This document shows, in pieces, positions 1 through 6,647 of a DNA stretch of 13,153 nt (the first letter of the stretch is position 1; each line of letters begins with the position of its first letter). The position numbers and the translations under genes were made by a program. This DNA is from Chlamydiota bacterium (GTDB taxonomy: Bacteria; Chlamydiota; Chlamydiia; Chlamydiales; Rhabdochlamydiaceae). The notes under the pieces are model-generated. The model did not search any database and was not told the DNA's origin. It was given only the letters and a program-made list of their open reading frames with translations. The DNA lies in NCBI GenBank assembly GCA_011065235.1, contig JAAKFB010000024.1, positions 1 through 13,153 of the forward strand, read 5' to 3'.

Positions 1-117
1 ACTTTGCCAAATCACCCCTCCTCGTCACCCTTCCCTATTTGGGAATGGTGCTCCTCGTTCGTATCAATTTGGCTTTGTCTCGCCAAGTCCAAATTCACAA
101 AACCTGACCGAGCGTGG
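1..117. other. Structured gene-free edge with two hairpins
   Basis: This stretch lies downstream of the minus-strand LRR gene and holds no convincing complete gene. Two hairpins can be drawn directly: 26-35 pairs with 41-50 (9 of 10 pairs, 5-nt loop), and 66-75 pairs with 85-95 (10 pairs with one bulged base, core AATTTGG/CCAAATT). Neither is followed by a T-run, so they are not obvious terminators. Together with the inverted-repeat element that follows, this looks like structured repeat DNA rather than ordinary spacer. What it does is unknown. Confidence 0.4.
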
Positions 118-194
118 TATACACATTCCAGTTCAAGAATTGGAATGTTGGCCAGGAGGCCCTTAAGTTTTTTGGATGCGACGAGCTGCAGTGT
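12..194 (-). pseudogene. Open frame without a start codon, possible gene tail
   Basis: A minus-strand frame stays open for 60 codons from an in-frame stop at 195-197 to a TGA at 12-14. It contains no ATG, GTG or TTG start. Its composition is protein-like, with segments such as ARSGFVNLDLARQSQID followed by an acidic, glycine-containing end (GKGDEEG). The frame runs through the left arm of the 118-280 inverted repeat, so it would be a fusion of element and flank if it were ever translated. It could be the remnant of a short repeated hypothetical gene or a chance open frame. I do not recognise the family. Confidence 0.2.
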
Positions 195-280
195 TCATAG
201 ACACAGAATGAGGAGCAGACGGAAAATTTGAGGAATAGCCGACACCGCCAAAAACCAATTCTTGAACTGGAATATGTATA
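118..280. repeat. 163-bp element with 26-bp terminal inverted repeats
   Basis: Bases 118-143 and 255-280 are inverted copies matching at 25 of 26 positions, sharing the core CCAGTTCAAGAATTGG. A small central hairpin (GTGT at 191-194, ACAC at 201-204) sits close to the geometric centre, and the inner arms keep patchy complementarity, so the whole segment could fold into one long imperfect hairpin. Both outer ends lie in TATA-like sequence, which would suit insertion at TA, but no clear target duplication can be proven. The shape resembles a miniature inverted-repeat transposable element (MITE) without coding capacity. A bidirectional terminator or RNA processing structure for the neighbouring LRR gene is an alternative. 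Confidence 0.55.
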
Positions 281-297
281 TATAGATCCATATAATG

Positions 298-1467
298 TTA
301 GTTTGAAATCGGATTGCCTGAGAATATTATCCAACACTCAGTCAATTTTTTAATTTCAGAAGGAAGTTCGGTGAGTTGGTTGTTAATAAGGTTGAGTTGA
401 TCTAACCGATCCAATTGTCCAATTTCAGAAGGAAGTTTGGTGAGTTGGTTGTTATTAAGGACGAGTTGATTTAACCGATGCAATTGTCCAATTTCAGAAG
501 GAAGTTCGGTGAGTTGGTTGTTACTAAGGCCGAGTTGAATTAACCGATCCAATTGTCCAATTTGAGGAGGAAGAAAAGTAAGTTGGTTGCTGTGAAGATT
601 GAGCCAACGCAACTGAAGCAATTGCCCGATTTCAGGGGGAAGGGAGGTGAGTTTATTGTTATCAAGGACGATCGTATCCAACTGAGTCAATTGACCGATT
701 TCAGGAGGAAGGGAAGTGAGTTGGTTGCCGTGAAGGTTGAGCCCTTGCAACTGAAGCAATTGCCCGATTTCAGGAGGAAGGGAGGTGAGTTGGTTGTTAC
801 TAAGATCGAGAAGTTGCAACTGAGCTAATTGACCGATTTCAGGGGGAAGAGAGGTGAGATTGTTGTTATTAAGGTAGAGCTTAGTTATTTGAGAAAGTGC
901 AGTTTGATGTTGCGAGTACCATGCGCTAAATTTGCTTGCTTGAGCGATAATGGCTTCTTGAGATTCGGGATTAAGACTTAGTGTCGATAATTTGTCTGAT
1001 AATTTCCCAGAGGTATTTTGTCCTAATGATTTCTGTGCAATTTGCGAGATAATGTTTGGAAGTGTGGATAAAAGACGTTGTTGAGGGGATTGCTGATGGA
1101 TTATTTTTGCTAATTCTTGCCATACAATTAGAGTATCGCGGGCTTTGAGATAGTTTTGAAGGTGTTTGATCTCCTTCATTGAAGTTTCTTGAGATGAAAT
1201 TTCTTCGAGTCTGCCCTCTGAGAAATTCGTGAATAATTGAAAGCCAAATTTAAGAATTGTAGTGATGTGGCAATTGATTTGCGATGCAAATGCGCTCCAG
1301 ACAGAATCCTTTGTGGCGATGCTGTAATTGTGCTTGCTCGTGGAGGCTAATGCAAACGCTTCGGGAATGCCGCAAAAGGATGCAATATGAGTTTGGATTT
1401 CATTGGGAAGGTGGTTCCACCCAATTGGTGCTTGGGATTCTTGAGGGGTGCTTGAAGTATTTGTCAT
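298..1467 (-). CDS. F-box and leucine-rich-repeat protein (probable host-directed effector), 8 LRRs
   Basis: This 389-residue protein has an F-box-like domain at about 19-63 (LPNEIQTHI, then LASTSK and DSVWSAFA). A helical linker carries HLQNYLKARDTLIVW at 102-116 and AQASKFSAW at 175-183. Eight perfect-length 23-residue LRRs cover 197-380, of the type LxLxxNxLTxLPxEIGxL, ending in a short cap with the GNPIS motif. In eukaryotes F-boxes dock substrates onto SCF ubiquitin ligases through Skp1, with LRRs recognising the substrate. A host-directed role here is inference from domain architecture; no secretion signal can be read off. The ATG at 1467 is preceded by AAAGGA at good spacing and by tandem TATAAT boxes. 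Repeats 1-4 read TSLPPEIG and 6-8 TELPSEIG or TKLPSEIG, so the array has two blocks. It is a paralogue of 1700-2803. Confidence 0.88.
   Translation of the reverse strand: MTNTSSTPQESQAPIGWNHLPNEIQTHIASFCGIPEAFALASTSKHNYSIATKDSVWSAFASQINCHITTILKFGFQLFTNFSEGRLEEISSQETSMKEIKHLQNYLKARDTLIVWQELAKIIHQQSPQQRLLSTLPNIISQIAQKSLGQNTSGKLSDKLSTLSLNPESQEAIIAQASKFSAWYSQHQTALSQITKLYLNNNNLTSLPPEIGQLAQLQLLDLSNNQLTSLPPEIGQLLQLQGLNLHGNQLTSLPPEIGQLTQLDTIVLDNNKLTSLPPEIGQLLQLRWLNLHSNQLTFLPPQIGQLDRLIQLGLSNNQLTELPSEIGQLHRLNQLVLNNNQLTKLPSEIGQLDRLDQLNLINNQLTELPSEIKKLTECWIIFSGNPISN
328..879 (-). repeat. Tandem 69-bp coding repeat, 8 units
   Basis: The LRR array is also a DNA-level tandem repeat of exactly 69 bp per unit, eight units without indels. 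Units on the side of the gene's 3' end share CCAATTTCAGAAGGAAG (plus-strand reading), while those nearer the middle share CCGATTTCAGGAGGAAGGGA or its GGGGGAAG variant. Such an array can expand or contract by slippage or recombination in whole-repeat steps, keeping the reading frame. Confidence 0.85.
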
Positions 1468-1497
1468 AATATATCCTTTTTGTTATTGATTTTTATA

Positions 1498-1509
1498 ATT
1501 ATAATTATA
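1498..1509 (-). promoter_or_regulatory. Tandem TATAAT boxes, candidate promoter of the first LRR gene
   Basis: On the minus strand two perfect TATAAT hexamers lie back to back (1504-1509 and 1498-1503), 31 to 42 bp upstream of the ATG at 1467. Seventeen bases upstream of the nearer one is TTAAAC, a poor -35 match. The surroundings are very AT-rich, so chance TATAAT is likely enough to keep confidence modest. Confidence 0.35.
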
Positions 1510-1513
1510 TAAA

Positions 1514-1570
1514 ATTTTTAGTTTAAAATCAACTAAAAATAACGCTTATTTAATTAAGTGGCTTATTTTT
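1514..1570. other. AT-rich intergenic inverted repeats
   Basis: Two overlapping inverted repeats occupy the spacer between the LRR genes. Bases 1514-1523 and 1531-1540 are a perfect 10-bp pair (ATTTTTAGTT/AACTAAAAAT, 7-nt loop). Bases 1535-1542 and 1563-1570 pair over 8 bp (AAAAATAA/TTATTTTT), with an inner CTTA/TAAG pair. The two share 1535-1540 and so are mutually exclusive folds. They could be weak AT-only termination signals for the upstream gene or protein-binding sites just upstream of the candidate promoter. Confidence 0.35.
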
Positions 1571-1577
1571 AGATAGT

Positions 1578-1583
1578 TATAAT
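1578..1583 (+). promoter_or_regulatory. Plus-strand TATAAT box
   Basis: A perfect TATAAT lies 57 bp upstream of the small plus-strand frame at 1641. No convincing -35 is seen at 16-18 bp. It is listed because it would suit a remnant of a plus-strand gene, but the AT-rich setting makes chance occurrence likely. Confidence 0.2.
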
Positions 1584-1640
1584 AATAAAGAGGTTATTAA
1601 GGGGCTCTTTTCGCCGAGGTAGTATTGGTTGGGAGCCGCT

Positions 1641-1703
1641 ATGGCAACAGCTCCAACGGCAAGTGTTAAAGATAATAGAGTTTTTACGGCACGGAAAATT
1701 TAG
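1641..1703 (+). pseudogene. 20-codon frame, possible 5' remnant of a lost gene
   Basis: The frame ATG..TAG encodes MATAPTASVKDNRVFTARKI. It is preceded by TTGGGAG about 7 nt upstream and by a TATAAT box. The sequence reads like a genuine hydrophilic N-terminus, and it stops just where the LRR gene on the other strand ends, overlapping that gene's stop codon. It may be the truncated start of a plus-strand gene interrupted when the LRR gene arrived, a real micropeptide, or chance. I do not recognise the family. Confidence 0.22.
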
Positions 1704-2803
1704 CTTTGGTGCTCTGAAGGAATCGGGTTGCCTTGCAAGCCTATCTCACAATGAGTCAATTGTCCGATTTCAGGAGGACGAAAGGTGAATTGGTTGTTCT
1801 CAAGATTGAGCTTTAGCAATCGAGCTAACTGCCCGATTTCAGGGGGAAGGGAGGTGACTTGGTTGTTATAAAGATCGAGCCCTTTCAAGTTAGTCAATTG
1901 ACCGATTTCAGGAGGAAGGGAGGTGAGTTGATTATTCTGAAGATCGAGAAATGCTAACTGACTCAATTTCCCGATTTCAGGAGGAAGGGAAGTGAGTTGG
2001 TTGTGTTTAAGGTCGAGCTTTGTCAGCTGAGTCAATTGGCCGATTTCAGGAGGAAATTCGGTGAATTTGTTGTTTTTAAGAGGGAGCCATTTCAACTGAG
2101 TCAATAGCCCGATTTCAGGAGGAAGTTCGGTGAGTTGGTTGTTGCTAAGAAAGAGCCCTAGCAACTGAGTCAGGTTCCCGATTTCAGGAGGAAGTTCGGT
2201 GAGTTGGTTGTCTTCAAGATGGAGAGTTTGTACTTGAGAAAGTGTAGTTTGATGTTGTGCAAACCACGCGCTAAATTTGCTTGCTTGGGCGATGATATCT
2301 TGAGATGTAGATAAATTATCTAGTTCAGGGACTTGCTGACGGATTTGATTTGCTAATGTTTTCCATACAATTAGAGTATCGCGGGCTTTGAGATAGCATT
2401 GAAGGTGATTGATCTGATCGATTGTAGACACTTGAGATAAAAATTTTAGGGAATTGTCTGCTATTTCAGGGACGTATCCTTTGACCAAACGTGTATGTTC
2501 TAGAGAGTTTGAAATCAAATGCACTTTTTTGCGTAAATCTGCAATGAACAATTTAACTTGATTACGTATATTTTTTTCTTGAGTGTTTAAGCCGATTTGC
2601 CGTGCAAATGCGCGCCAAACGGAATCATCTGAGGCGATTGCGTAATTGTCCTTACTCGTGTTGGTTAATGCATCCACTCCAGGGATATCACAATATTGGA
2701 CAATATGAAGTAGGGCATCATCGGTAAGTCCCTCAATTGATCCCTGTGGTTCTTGCGAAGGCTGAATGAAATGAAAGTAATTGAAATCTGTGACGTTTTC
2801 CAT
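1700..2803 (-). CDS. F-box and leucine-rich-repeat protein (probable host-directed effector), 7 LRRs
   Basis: This 367-residue protein is a paralogue of 298-1467 with the same domain order. An F-box-like region lies at about 26-70 (GLTDDALLHIV, then LTNTSK and DSVWRAFARQI). A linker holds HLQCYLKARDTLIVW at 133-147 and AQASKFSAWFAQHQT at 172-186. Seven 23-residue LRRs cover 194-354, followed by a GNPIP cap. The N-terminal half has diverged in length and sequence while the linker motif is nearly unchanged, down to 34 identical nucleotides (1120-1153 and 2363-2396). The ATG at 2803 has AGAGG six bases upstream. The gene begins 68 bp beyond the end of oppF on the same strand, so read-through from the opp operon is possible besides its own promoter. 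An SCF-like or other host-protein-binding role is inferred from domains only. Confidence 0.88.
   Translation of the reverse strand: MENVTDFNYFHFIQPSQEPQGSIEGLTDDALLHIVQYCDIPGVDALTNTSKDNYAIASDDSVWRAFARQIGLNTQEKNIRNQVKLFIADLRKKVHLISNSLEHTRLVKGYVPEIADNSLKFLSQVSTIDQINHLQCYLKARDTLIVWKTLANQIRQQVPELDNLSTSQDIIAQASKFSAWFAQHQTTLSQVQTLHLEDNQLTELPPEIGNLTQLLGLFLSNNQLTELPPEIGLLTQLKWLPLKNNKFTEFPPEIGQLTQLTKLDLKHNQLTSLPPEIGKLSQLAFLDLQNNQLTSLPPEIGQLTNLKGLDLYNNQVTSLPPEIGQLARLLKLNLENNQFTFRPPEIGQLTHCEIGLQGNPIPSEHQS
1742..2224 (-). repeat. Tandem 69-bp coding repeat, 7 units
   Basis: Seven units of exactly 69 bp encode the LRRs of the second F-box/LRR gene. Units one to three carry TELPPEIG or TEFPPEIG, units four to six TSLPPEIG and the last TFRPPEIG. 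The common plus-strand core is CCGATTTCAGGAGGAAG. Confidence 0.85.
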
Positions 2804-2835
2804 GTTTTGCCTCTATGTTGGTTTTTTTTGCGTAT

Positions 2836-2844
2836 ATCATACCA
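2836..2844 (-). promoter_or_regulatory. Extended -10 candidate promoter of the second LRR gene
   Basis: On the minus strand TGGTATGAT forms a TGn-extended -10 element (TATGAT at 2836-2841). It predicts a transcript start near 2829 and a leader of about 25 nt. The -35 position (TCTCTT) is poor. It lies in the 68-bp gap after oppF, where no terminator hairpin is evident. Confidence 0.35.
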
Positions 2845-2871
2845 AAGTGTGCAATAAAAAGAGAGATATTT

Positions 2872-3882
2872 TTAGCTGGATGAATTCTGATTAATGCCAA
2901 TCAACTCTGATTCTTCAGTTGAGTGTTCGAATTCTGTCAGGAGATGGCAGGCGGCGAAGTGATTGGAGCTGATTTCTTTAAACTCGGGACGGACATGATG
3001 GCAAACAGGTGTTGCATGAGGGCAACGGGTGACAAATGGACATCCCTTGGGAGGATTGATGGGACTGGGAACTTCGCCGCGCAGCACGATCCGTTGGCGA
3101 GCTTTTTCGATTTTGGGATCAGGAATGGGAATTGCCGAGAGGAGTGCTTGCGTGTAGGGATGCTGAGGGTTTTTGTAGAGCTCATCTGACGGGGCGAGTT
3201 CCATGATTTGTCCCAAGTACATCACAGCAACACGTGTGGAGAGATATTTCACAATTCGCAAATCATGGGCAATGAAGAGGTAGGTGAGGCCAATTTCTTC
3301 TTGGAGTTGCTTGAGAAGATTGATGATTTGTGCTTGAACTGATACGTCGAGAGCGGAAATGGGCTCATCACAAATGATGAATCCTGGGTTCATAGAGATC
3401 GCTCTGGCGATGCCGATACGTTGCCTTTGGCCACCGCTAAATTCATGAGGATAGCGAGCATAGCTCTCATTAGGAAGACCGACGAGTTCGAGGAGCTCTC
3501 GAATCCGTCTTTTCTTCTCTGCTCCTTTGGCGAGGTTGTGGATTTGAAGAGGCTCGGCAATGATGTCTCCAGCGGTCATTCTGGGATTGAGTGAAGCATA
3601 GGGATCTTGAAAAATCATTCCCGCTTGCCTGCGAAAAGCTTTGAGTTCTTTTCCTTTTAGAGCGGTGATCGACTTGCCTTCATATTCAATCGTTCCGCCT
3701 GTAGGATCAGTGAGGCGCAAGAGACAACGGGCAACAGTCGATTTTCCACACCCACTTTCTCCAACAAGTCCGAGAGTTTCTCCTCGATAGATATCGAGTG
3801 AAATGTCATTAATTGCTTTTACGATCTGTTTGTCTTGTGAATAGTATTTTTTAAGATTTCGAATACTAATTAGAGGATTCAT
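2872..3882 (-). CDS. oppF: Oligopeptide ABC transporter ATP-binding protein OppF
   Basis: This is one of the two cytoplasmic ATPases that power peptide import through OppB/OppC. The 336-residue protein shows Walker A GESGCGKST at 41-49, the Q-loop FQDP at 91-94, signature FSGGQ at 148-152, Walker B FIICDE at 168-173 and the switch histidine H206. The C-terminal oligopeptide/dipeptide domain begins around HPYTQALL (241-248). Four cysteines, C281, C287, C294 and C312, are spaced as in relatives where this domain holds a 4Fe-4S cluster. The start overlaps the end of oppD by 17 bp, so translation is probably coupled. It is the last gene of the opp operon. OppF rather than DppF is chosen from operon content; substrate range cannot be read from the sequence. 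Confidence 0.93.
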   Translation of the reverse strand: MNPLISIRNLKKYYSQDKQIVKAINDISLDIYRGETLGLVGESGCGKSTVARCLLRLTDPTGGTIEYEGKSITALKGKELKAFRRQAGMIFQDPYASLNPRMTAGDIIAEPLQIHNLAKGAEKKRRIRELLELVGLPNESYARYPHEFSGGQRQRIGIARAISMNPGFIICDEPISALDVSVQAQIINLLKQLQEEIGLTYLFIAHDLRIVKYLSTRVAVMYLGQIMELAPSDELYKNPQHPYTQALLSAIPIPDPKIEKARQRIVLRGEVPSPINPPKGCPFVTRCPHATPVCHHVRPEFKEISSNHFAACHLLTEFEHSTEESELIGINQNSSS

Positions 3883-4843
3883 TTTTATTCCAGCAGGCTA
3901 ATAAATGATTTTGATTAATTTCTTCTAATTGAGGAGTGTCCTCTTTGCAGCGGGGAAGAGAAACATTGCAGCGGTTACAAAATGCGCACCCTTTGATCTC
4001 TTCTGTGAGAATGGGGGGAGAGCCTTCAATAGGGATGAGCGGATGGTTTTTGTCCATGTCGAGACGGGGAATAGATTGCAAAAGTCCTTTGGTATAGGGA
4101 TGGCTGGGGCTTTCGAATAGTTTCTCGACGGGGGCTTTTTCGATGATTTTTCCGGCATACATAACTAGGACTCTGTCACAATATCCCGCAACAACGCTCA
4201 TATCATGTGTGATGAGAATAAAACTAGTTCCTGTTTTTTCTTTGATTTGTTTCATCAATTCGAGGATTTGAGCTTGGATGGTCACATCGAGGGCTGTTGT
4301 GGGCTCATCGGCAATAATCAATTTGGGTTTTGCGGCTAGGGCTAGGGCAATCATGACGCGCTGACGCATACCGCCGCTAAGGGTGTGAGGATATTCTCCA
4401 ATACGCAAAGAGGCATGGGGAATGCCAACGAGCTCGATAAGGCGAATGGCGTAATCTCGTGCTTCTCGCCTTTTGGCAATTTTGTGGTGCAACAAATAGC
4501 CTTCAATAATTTGGTCGCCGATTTTCATGGTCGGATTGAGAGAGGTAATCGGATCTTGGAAAATCATTCCAATGTCCTTGCCTCGGATTTTTTGCATTTT
4601 CGCATCGCTATTGCGAAGGAGATTTTTGTTCTGATAGAGAACTTCTCCTGAAATGATGGTAGAATGTTTGGGAAGCAATTGGAGGATAGCTTTGGCTGTC
4701 GCGCTTTTTCCGCATCCCGATTCTCCGACAATTCCAAGAATCTCATGTTCATGGATGGAGAAACTGACGCCACGAACAGCTTGCAACAGTTTTTTCTGCA
4801 CTTTAAATGAGACGTGTAGATCTTTGACTTCGAGTAGAGTCAT
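3866..4843 (-). CDS. oppD: Oligopeptide ABC transporter ATP-binding protein OppD
   Basis: This is the second ATPase of the importer, 325 residues. Walker A GESGCGKS lies at 40-47, the Q-loop FQDP at 95-98, signature LSGGM at 155-159, Walker B LIIADE at 175-180 and the switch histidine H213. The C-terminal domain starts near HPYTKGLL (248-255) and contains C286, C289, C292, C299 and C317, one cysteine more than OppF in the putative iron-sulfur region. The LSGGM variant of the signature is usual in OppD/DppD. The ATG overlaps the oppC stop by 4 bp. Confidence 0.93.
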   Translation of the reverse strand: MTLLEVKDLHVSFKVQKKLLQAVRGVSFSIHEHEILGIVGESGCGKSATAKAILQLLPKHSTIISGEVLYQNKNLLRNSDAKMQKIRGKDIGMIFQDPITSLNPTMKIGDQIIEGYLLHHKIAKRREARDYAIRLIELVGIPHASLRIGEYPHTLSGGMRQRVMIALALAAKPKLIIADEPTTALDVTIQAQILELMKQIKEKTGTSFILITHDMSVVAGYCDRVLVMYAGKIIEKAPVEKLFESPSHPYTKGLLQSIPRLDMDKNHPLIPIEGSPPILTEEIKGCAFCNRCNVSLPRCKEDTPQLEEINQNHLLACWNKNESSN

Positions 4844-5715
4844 ATGCGCAACCTCGGATCGAATGCATCGCGCAGGCCATCTCCAAGGAGATTGAAGCTA
4901 AACATGGTTAAACTAATGAAACCGGCAGGGAAAAAGAGGCGCCAAGGATAGTAGCGAAGAGCGGGGAGGCCATCATTTGCCATAGTACCCCAGCTGGCGA
5001 TGGGTGCTTGGACGCCGAGTCCTAAAAAGCTTAAAAATGCTTCTGCAAAAATAGCTGTAGGGATCGTGAGCGTCACAGTCACAATAATGGACCCGAGGGC
5101 GTTGGGGATGAGATGGCGCCAGAGAATACCGAGACGAGAGGCTCCCATGCTCTGTGCAGCTTTGACGAAATCGAGCTCTTTCAACTGAAGAATTTGGCCA
5201 CGCACGATCCTGGCCATACTGATCCATCCTGTGATGGTCAGAGCAATGATGATGGTGGTGATCCCAGAACCAATGACGACCATGAGAAGAATGACGACGA
5301 GCAAATAGGGGATCGAGTAAAGGATGTCGGCGATTCGCATCATCAACTCTTCGATTTTTCCTCCAATGGAAGCGGCTAAAGAGCCATAAAAAACTCCGAT
5401 CACCAAATCGATGAGCGAAGCGACTATTCCCACGAGCAGCGAGATCCGTGCCCCCCACCAGACGCGCGTGAAAAGATCTCGTCCAAGTTCATCAGTTCCA
5501 AACCAAAACTGGGTGGAGGGGGGCTGATTTTTTAAATGGAGATGCGTTTCATAATAGGTATAGGGAGTGAGAAAAGGGCCCACGATTGCCATAAAGATCA
5601 ACAGGATTAACGCATAGAGACCAAGCATCGCCATCCAATTGCATTTGAGACGGCGCCAGCTGTCTTGCCAGTAATTGTAATGGATTTCTTGCAGTGGTTG
5701 AATTTTTGTGGTCAT
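4840..5715 (-). CDS. oppC: Oligopeptide ABC transporter permease OppC
   Basis: This inner-membrane permease subunit (291 residues) pairs with OppB to form the peptide channel. An N-terminal membrane segment lies at about 30-49, followed by a periplasmic loop with the family motif FGTDELGRDLFTRVWWGAR (72-90). Further hydrophobic segments cover about 91-112, 130-150 and 152-168. The cytoplasmic EAA coupling loop is at about 186-205 (AAQSMGASRLGILWRHLIPN). Two last segments follow at about 207-233 and 262-280. The protein ends in the typical DPRLR. The start overlaps oppB by 4 bp. Length and motif order are standard. Confidence 0.93.
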   Translation of the reverse strand: MTTKIQPLQEIHYNYWQDSWRRLKCNWMAMLGLYALILLIFMAIVGPFLTPYTYYETHLHLKNQPPSTQFWFGTDELGRDLFTRVWWGARISLLVGIVASLIDLVIGVFYGSLAASIGGKIEELMMRIADILYSIPYLLVVILLMVVIGSGITTIIIALTITGWISMARIVRGQILQLKELDFVKAAQSMGASRLGILWRHLIPNALGSIIVTVTLTIPTAIFAEAFLSFLGLGVQAPIASWGTMANDGLPALRYYPWRLFFPAGFISLTMFSFNLLGDGLRDAFDPRLRI

Positions 5716-6647
5716 GTCCTTATTTTTTTATTGATAAGTTGGATGCGCGGGTCGATGAAACAGTAGAGAATATCGACTAAAAAAATGCAGGTCATCAAAA
5801 TTGCGCTGTAAAAAACAGTCGTTCCCATAATCACTGTGTAGTCTCGGTTTGTGATGCTCATCACAAACCATTGTCCAAGACCGGGAATGCCAAAGATTTT
5901 TTCCACAGCAAAGCTTCCTGTCAAAATCGCAGTGGTCAAGGGGCCAAGATAGGTCACAATGGGTAAAAGGGCATTGCGCAGAGCGTGGCGGAAAACAATT
6001 TGAAAGCCATTTAATCCTTTAGATCTCGCCGTTTGGATGTAATCTTGCTGCATGATTTCCACCATATTCGAACGGGTCAAACGGGCGATAAATGCCATGG
6101 GAAGAGCTGCTAAAGAGAGTGCCGGCAGAATTGAATGTTTAAAGGTGCCCCATCTCGCAACGGGCAAAAAATCGAATTTCATGCCGATCAAATATTGCAA
6201 GAAGGTTGCCAAAATGAAACTGGGAACGGAAATGCCGATGACGGCTAGGACCATGGTGAAATGGTCTTGCCATTTGAGATGGTAAAGGGAAGCGATACAG
6301 CCCAAACCCATTCCAAAGAAAATTGAAATAAAAAGGGCCTCCAGCCCGAGTGTCATCGAAACGGGAAATCCCTCGCGAATGATCTCTGTGACGGTCCGTC
6401 CTTGATATTTAAAAGAAGGTCCCAAATCAAAGGTGACGAGCCCCTTGATGTAGCGCCCATACTGGACATACCAAGGTTGATCGAGACCATAGTGGTGATA
6501 CATCGCTTTGAGGATTTCTTCGGGGACTGCTTTTTCCTGAGTGAAAGGATCTCCTGGAATCATCTGCATGAGAGCAAACGTCAAACTTGCCACCATGAAC
6601 AAGGAGATGAGAAGAATAACAATTTTTTTGATCAAAAATTTAATCAT
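5712..6647 (-). CDS. oppB: Oligopeptide ABC transporter permease OppB
   Basis: This inner-membrane permease subunit (311 residues) is the partner of OppC. The first membrane segment is at about 8-29, followed by the family motif MIPGDPF (29-35) and the conserved HHYGLDQPWYVQYGRYI (51-67). Hydrophobic segments continue at about 98-120, 131-157 and 173-189. The EAA loop is at about 207-225 (RSKGLNGFQIVFRHALRN). The segment SFAVEKIFGIPGLGQWF (245-261) is a strong OppB/DppB marker. The protein ends after a final segment and the DPR motif. Its ATG overlaps the oppA stop by 4 bp. Confidence 0.93.
   Translation of the reverse strand: MIKFLIKKIVILLISLFMVASLTFALMQMIPGDPFTQEKAVPEEILKAMYHHYGLDQPWYVQYGRYIKGLVTFDLGPSFKYQGRTVTEIIREGFPVSMTLGLEALFISIFFGMGLGCIASLYHLKWQDHFTMVLAVIGISVPSFILATFLQYLIGMKFDFLPVARWGTFKHSILPALSLAALPMAFIARLTRSNMVEIMQQDYIQTARSKGLNGFQIVFRHALRNALLPIVTYLGPLTTAILTGSFAVEKIFGIPGLGQWFVMSITNRDYTVIMGTTVFYSAILMTCIFLVDILYCFIDPRIQLINKKIRT

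Noticed and set aside
553..828. Plus-strand 91-codon frame inside the first LRR array
   Set aside because: It is the antisense reading of the 69-bp repeats, kept open by their periodicity. The minus frame has F-box, LRR, start and ribosome-binding evidence.
328..879. Regularly spaced repeats suggesting a CRISPR array
   Set aside because: The 69-bp period has no unique spacers, stays in frame and encodes a canonical LRR, so it is coding repeat DNA.
1600..1640. GC-richer segment resembling a small structured RNA
   Set aside because: Only a 5-bp GGCTC/GAGCC pairing could be drawn, and no tRNA or known RNA motif fits.
4973..5458. 161-codon minus-strand frame within oppC
   Set aside because: It lies in another frame of a clearly conserved permease and has a composition rich in His, Arg and Ser, typical of an out-of-frame shadow.
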